47,094 bases of DNA from Eutrophobius sp051275005. Its GTDB lineage: Bacteria > Pseudomonadota > Gammaproteobacteria > Eutrophobiales > Eutrophobiaceae. The notes under the pieces are model-generated. The model ran no database searches and was not told the DNA's origin. It saw only the letters and a list, made by a program, of their open reading frames with translations. Shown here piece after piece: positions 43,731 to 47,094 of this stretch (the stretch's first letter is position 1; every line of letters starts with the position of its first letter). Location of the stretch: the NCBI GenBank assembly GCA_051275005.1, contig JBNMOP010000011.1:1-47094 (forward strand). The letters are read 5' to 3'. Made by a program: the position numbers and the translations under genes.

Positions 43731-44849
43731 TTATGCGGTTTTCTTTTTAGTTGTTTTCTTTGCGACAGTTTTCTTTTTTGCTACTTTTTTAGCAACAGTC
43801 TTTTTCTTCGTTACTTTTTTCTTTACTGCAGGCTCCGCTGCCGCCTCCGCTGCCGCCTCAACTACAGGCTCAGCTGCCGCCTCAACTACAGGCTCGGCTG
43901 CCGCCTCAGCTACAGGCTCGGCTGCCGCCTCAGCTACAGGCTCGGCTGCCGCCTCAGCTACAGGCTCGGCTGCCGCCTCAGCTACAGGCTCGGCTGCCGC
44001 CTCAGCTACAGGCTCAGCTACAGGTTTGGCTGCCACTACTTTCTTTTTTACAATCTTCTTTTTTGTCTGTATTTTTGATTTCTTGGACTCATTTTCAACC
44101 ACCGGTGCGCCAGCTTCATCAAGTTCAATAAAATCATTCTCATCACCACTATCCCCCAAATGTGCAACTGATTCTTTGGCTTCTAAGACAGCATCTGCAA
44201 TCACTTTACAATACAATCGAATTGAACGAATCGCATCATCATTTCCTGGGATCACATAATCAATCCCTTTTGGATCATTATTACTGTCAACAACCCCTAT
44301 TACTGGAATTCCCAGCTTTACTGCTTCAGTTATTGCTATATCTTCATATCCAACATCGATTACAAACATGACGTCAGGGATACCTGGCATATTTTTAATC
44401 CCAGACAAATTAGCGTGTAATTTATCTTGCTCACGTTTCAATAACAGGGCTTCTTTTTTACTGATTTTCTCCATGCTACCGTCAGAGACCATGGCTTCAA
44501 GTACCTTAAGACGATTGATGGATTGTTTGACGGTTTTAAAATTAGTTAATAATCCACCTAACCAACGTCGATTTATATATGGCATTTCACAACGGGTTGC
44601 CTCTTCCATAATAATTTTTTGTGCAGCTCGCTTGGTTCCAACAAACAAGATATTGCCCTTTTTTGAGGCTATCTTACTGGCAAAATTTATGGCATCGTTG
44701 ATTAGTGGTAACGTTTGTTCGAGATTTATGATATGGATTCTGTTACGTTGACCGTACAGATAGGTTCCCATTTTAGGGTTCCAGAAGCGAGTTTGGTGGC
44801 CAAAATGAACGCCAGCTTCCAGCATTTCACGCATTGTGACAGTTGACAT
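43731..44849 (-). CDS. rpsB: Ribosomal protein S2 with a long repetitive C-terminal extension
   Basis: 372 residues versus 241 in E. coli, from ATG 44849 with GAAGGAG upstream. Residues 1-~230 are a normal uS2 (VHFGHQTRFWNPKM, IHIINLEQT, RRWLGGLLTNFKT, IPVIGVVDSN). The rest is an added tail: a Lys-rich segment (257-270), seven 8-residue EPV(A/V)EAAA units (279-334), then a Lys/Thr/Val-rich end reminiscent of histone-H1-like tails. S2 sits on the small subunit near S1 and the mRNA exit. The extension is in frame with no frameshift and is probably disordered. Confidence 0.96.
   Translation of the reverse strand: MSTVTMREMLEAGVHFGHQTRFWNPKMGTYLYGQRNRIHIINLEQTLPLINDAINFASKIASKKGNILFVGTKRAAQKIIMEEATRCEMPYINRRWLGGLLTNFKTVKQSINRLKVLEAMVSDGSMEKISKKEALLLKREQDKLHANLSGIKNMPGIPDVMFVIDVGYEDIAITEAVKLGIPVIGVVDSNNDPKGIDYVIPGNDDAIRSIRLYCKVIADAVLEAKESVAHLGDSGDENDFIELDEAGAPVVENESKKSKIQTKKKIVKKKVVAAKPVAEPVAEAAAEPVAEAAAEPVAEAAAEPVAEAAAEPVAEAAAEPVVEAAAEPVVEAAAEAAAEPAVKKKVTKKKTVAKKVAKKKTVAKKTTKKKTA
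43848..44015 (-). repeat. Seven tandem 24-bp units inside rpsB
   Basis: Each unit encodes EPVAEAAA (five copies, N-terminal side) or EPVVEAAA (two copies, C-terminal side). Codons are reused almost exactly (for example AGCTACAGGCTC on the + strand), so the array arose by recent duplication and is probably variable in copy number. It is far more GC-rich than the surrounding DNA. A degenerate extra Ala/Glu unit follows on each side. Confidence 0.95.
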
Positions 44850-44896
44850 GACTATTTCTCCTTCAGGGTTAAGCCTCCGCACATTTCGTATAATGA

Positions 44897-44922
44897 CCTG
44901 ATTCGATTGTTTCCGACTCAGG
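44897..44922 (-). promoter_or_regulatory. Candidate rpsB leader hairpin (S2 autoregulation)
   Basis: In the transcript, CCTGA pairs with TCAGG and an inner TCG pairs with CGA across a G-A mismatch, enclosing an 8-base loop. It lies in the rpsB leader, 48 bases before the ATG. Gammaproteobacterial rpsB leaders are known to bind S2 for feedback control of rpsB-tsf; the link here is by position and not by comparison with the known fold. Confidence 0.4.
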
Positions 44923-44982
44923 CACCCAATATACGAGTTAGTCTGTGCGTGTGATGTTTAAGATTGCCTTATTAGCGGGCGC

Positions 44983-45011
44983 TTTATACCATAGACTGAG
45001 GCAATCAACAA
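44983..45011 (-). promoter_or_regulatory. Promoter of rpsB-tsf with GC-rich discriminator
   Basis: On the - strand, TTGTTG (45011-45006) and TATAAA (44988-44983) are separated by 17 bases, and TGG immediately before TATAAA makes an extended -10. The next bases, GCGCCCGC, are a GC-rich discriminator of the type seen in stringently controlled ribosomal promoters. The predicted leader is about 125 bases. Confidence 0.55.
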
Positions 45012-45051
45012 ATCCTTCTTTAGAAAACAACGGATTATAATTGGAATATTT

Positions 45052-45819
45052 ATGGCAGTTTCGATAAAAAACATTGATGAAATTGAAAAAATGCGCATTG
45101 CAGGTCGCCTGGCATCCGAGGTACTGCAAATGATAGAAGAACACGTTAAACCCGGAATTAGTACAAATCAACTGGATAGAATTTGTCACGACTACATAGT
45201 CAGTGTACAAAATGCTATTCCCGCTCCACTAAATTACAAAGGATTTCCCAAGTCAATCTGTACTTCAGTGAATCATGTCGTATGTCATGGTATTCCCGGA
45301 GATAAAAAACTGAAAGAAGGAGATATTATAAATATTGATGTCACTGTAATTAAAGATGAATATCATGGTGATACCAGCAAGATGTTTTTCGTTGGCGAAC
45401 CCTCAATTCTCGCAAAACGATTAGTGGAAATTACCTATGAATGCATGAGTATGGGTATTAAATTAGTTAAACCTGGTGTGCGCCTTGGTACTATCGGCCA
45501 TACAATACAAAAACACGCAGAAAATGCTAACTATACCGTTGTCAGGGAATATTGTGGTCATGGTATTGGAAGGCAGTTTCATGAGGATCCGCAGGTACTA
45601 CACTACGGTGATACGGATACCGGTATAGAACTCGTGTCAGGTATGATTTTTACTATAGAGCCAATGATCAATGCAGGTAACCGTCAGGTCAAACTATTAC
45701 AGGATGACTGGACAGTCATTACAAAAGACCGTTCATTATCAGCACAATGGGAACACACAATTCTGGTAACTGATAATGGTTATGAGGTGTTAACTAAACG
45801 ACCTGATGAAAGGTATTAA
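45052..45819 (+). CDS. map: Methionine aminopeptidase type I
   Basis: 255 residues (E. coli 264). It removes N-terminal Met from new proteins. The metal ligands are visible in GDIINIDVTV (Asp), YHGDTSKMF (Asp), CGHGIGRQFHE (His), TIEPMI (Glu) and QWEHTILVT (Glu); VNHVVCHGIPG contains the substrate-binding His. It diverges from rpsB, the usual gammaproteobacterial arrangement, and is followed by glnD after 3 bases. Confidence 0.98.
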   Translation: MAVSIKNIDEIEKMRIAGRLASEVLQMIEEHVKPGISTNQLDRICHDYIVSVQNAIPAPLNYKGFPKSICTSVNHVVCHGIPGDKKLKEGDIINIDVTVIKDEYHGDTSKMFFVGEPSILAKRLVEITYECMSMGIKLVKPGVRLGTIGHTIQKHAENANYTVVREYCGHGIGRQFHEDPQVLHYGDTDTGIELVSGMIFTIEPMINAGNRQVKLLQDDWTVITKDRSLSAQWEHTILVTDNGYEVLTKRPDERY

Positions 45820-45822
45820 CTG

Positions 45823-47094
45823 ATGTCAGCTGAAGATGTCGGACAAAATATATTAATTAACGCTGAGCAATTCAAGCTAGCAACAGAATCAGATTCGACT
45901 GCATTAAAATTATTCAAAAAAATTATTAAAGATGGCACGAATAATATAAATGAAAAATTTGACCCAAACGGATCTGTTTGCGCACTTTTAAATGAAAGAT
46001 CAAACTTTATTGACCAGGTACTTACCGCTGCATGGAAACTTAAGATCAAAACGGAGTTATTATCTCTGGTAGCAGTAGGTGGGTATGGTCGCTGCGAATT
46101 GCATCCGAAATCAGATATTGATCTTATGATCATTCAACCCTGGAGAATCAAGCCTGACATAAAAACGCAAATAGAAGACTTCCTGAAATTTTTATGGGAT
46201 ATCGGTTTGGAAGTTGGACATAGTGTCCGAACAGTGGCGGACTGCGCCAGAGAGGCAAAAGCGGATATCACTGTAGCAACCAACATTATGGAATCCCGAT
46301 TATTGATCGGGCGTGAAGATTTATATCTGGCGATGAAGAACGCCACTGGTCCAAATAAAATCTGGCCTACACGAAAATTTTTTGAATCTAAGTTAAATGA
46401 GCAGATAAACAGACATCTGCGTTTCAATGATACAGATCATAATCTTGAACCCAATATTAAAGAAGGCCCTGGAGGATTAAGAGACATTCAGATGATTGGA
46501 TGGGTCGCAAAAAGACACTTCAATGTTCAAAACCTACATGACCTCATAGAACATAATTTCCTAACGCAGGAAGAATACGTGTTACTCAATGAAGGTAATG
46601 AATTCCTGTGCCGAGTACGTTTCGCATTGCATCTAATTACAGATAGACGTGAAGACAGACTATTATTTGATCATCAACGTAATGTTGCAGAAAAATTCGG
46701 TTTCAAATCGAAAGATAATTCTGCCATAGAAAGTTTCATGAAACTTTTTTACTCTACCATATCTGAATTAAGTCGCTTGAATGAAATGTTATTACAACAT
46801 TTCCAGGAAGTTATAATCTATGCCAAAAGGAAAGAAAAAATTATTCCTATTAATAAACGATTTCAAATCAGGAATGACTTTCTAGAGGCTCGCCACAAAA
46901 ACACCTTCAAAAATTATTCTTTTGCATTACTAGAATTATTCCTGTTAAAACAGCAAAATCCAAAAATTGTTGGCGTCCGTGCCAGTACCATACGCATGGT
47001 CAGAGAATCACTATATTTAATTGATGATGATTTCAGAAACGATATTCGAAACAGAAGCCTGTTTATGGAAATAATCAGGCAACCTCGCCTCGTT
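45823..47094 (+). CDS. glnD: PII uridylyltransferase/uridylyl-removing enzyme GlnD (3' part outside window)
   Basis: 424 codons, open to the window edge. The nucleotidyltransferase site VGGYGRCELHPKSDIDLMI (about 85-102, with Asp98 and Asp100) and NIKEGPGGLRDIQMI are typical GlnD motifs. The HD and ACT domains lie beyond the window. GlnD modifies PII proteins according to glutamine level and so controls nitrogen assimilation. The ATG is 3 bases after the map stop. Confidence 0.95.
   Translation, partial: MSAEDVGQNILINAEQFKLATESDSTALKLFKKIIKDGTNNINEKFDPNGSVCALLNERSNFIDQVLTAAWKLKIKTELLSLVAVGGYGRCELHPKSDIDLMIIQPWRIKPDIKTQIEDFLKFLWDIGLEVGHSVRTVADCAREAKADITVATNIMESRLLIGREDLYLAMKNATGPNKIWPTRKFFESKLNEQINRHLRFNDTDHNLEPNIKEGPGGLRDIQMIGWVAKRHFNVQNLHDLIEHNFLTQEEYVLLNEGNEFLCRVRFALHLITDRREDRLLFDHQRNVAEKFGFKSKDNSAIESFMKLFYSTISELSRLNEMLLQHFQEVIIYAKRKEKIIPINKRFQIRNDFLEARHKNTFKNYSFALLELFLLKQQNPKIVGVRASTIRMVRESLYLIDDDFRNDIRNRSLFMEIIRQPRLV

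Overview
The window is AT-rich chromosomal DNA from a gammaproteobacterium, probably a sulfur-oxidising one. The strongest taxonomic evidence is the gene order rpsB-tsf-pyrH-frr-uppS-cdsA-dxr-rseP-bamA-skp-lpxD-fabZ-lpxA-lpxB-rnhB-dnaE-accA-tilS, the classical gammaproteobacterial envelope/translation cluster, with map and glnD diverging from rpsB. The lipid A genes and BamA show an outer membrane. The sulfur-oxidation inference rests on two SoxC-type molybdoenzymes with SoxD-like cytochromes c. No plasmid, phage, IS or CRISPR signature was seen.

Layout. 1-3778: the end of a MoxR ATPase, a DUF58 protein and a TgpA-like transglutaminase, all on the + strand. 4029-6569: an unusual fusion of a PP2C phosphatase, one membrane helix and a formylglycine-generating-enzyme-like domain, followed by a secreted Asn/Gln/Tyr-rich protein of unknown function. 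6589-7848: an AmpG-like transporter on the - strand. 8247-12753: molybdenum cofactor genes moaA, mobA, moeA (+), moaE and moaD (-) and moaC (+). 12771-17189 (-): two sulfite-oxidase-family dehydrogenases with three monohaem cytochromes. 17406-21000 (-): folP, a proline iminopeptidase, a MoaD/ThiS-like small protein, a LuxR-type HTH protein and a receiver-Ser/Thr kinase fusion. 21174-21248: tRNA-Thr(TGT). 21501-24108: a DUF1244 protein, an L,D-transpeptidase and a VWA-TM-FHA protein. 24110-44849 (-): the long conserved cluster. 45052-47094 (+): map and the first part of glnD.

How the genes work together. The Moco genes supply the cofactor that the adjacent SoxC-like enzymes need, so 8.2-17.2 kb reads as a self-contained module that makes and uses Moco for periplasmic sulfur-compound oxidation. 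Both dehydrogenase transcription units have a TTGACA-type promoter. One overlaps a Fur-like box, and the other is threaded by three copies of a 7-bp element. A PP2C phosphatase, a receiver-kinase and an FHA protein give the parts of a Ser/Thr phospho-signalling circuit, with two of the three crossing the inner membrane. The - strand cluster builds lipid A, phospholipid precursors, undecaprenyl diphosphate and the outer-membrane assembly machine alongside translation factors.

The most unusual points are: a ribosomal protein S2 carrying a C-terminal tail of seven exact-length 24-bp tandem repeats plus a Lys-rich end; the PP2C-FGE fusion; the paired SoxC/SoxD-like units and their promoters; and the receiver-kinase with an overlapping HTH gene. 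All assignments come from reading motifs and gene order; no database search was possible.
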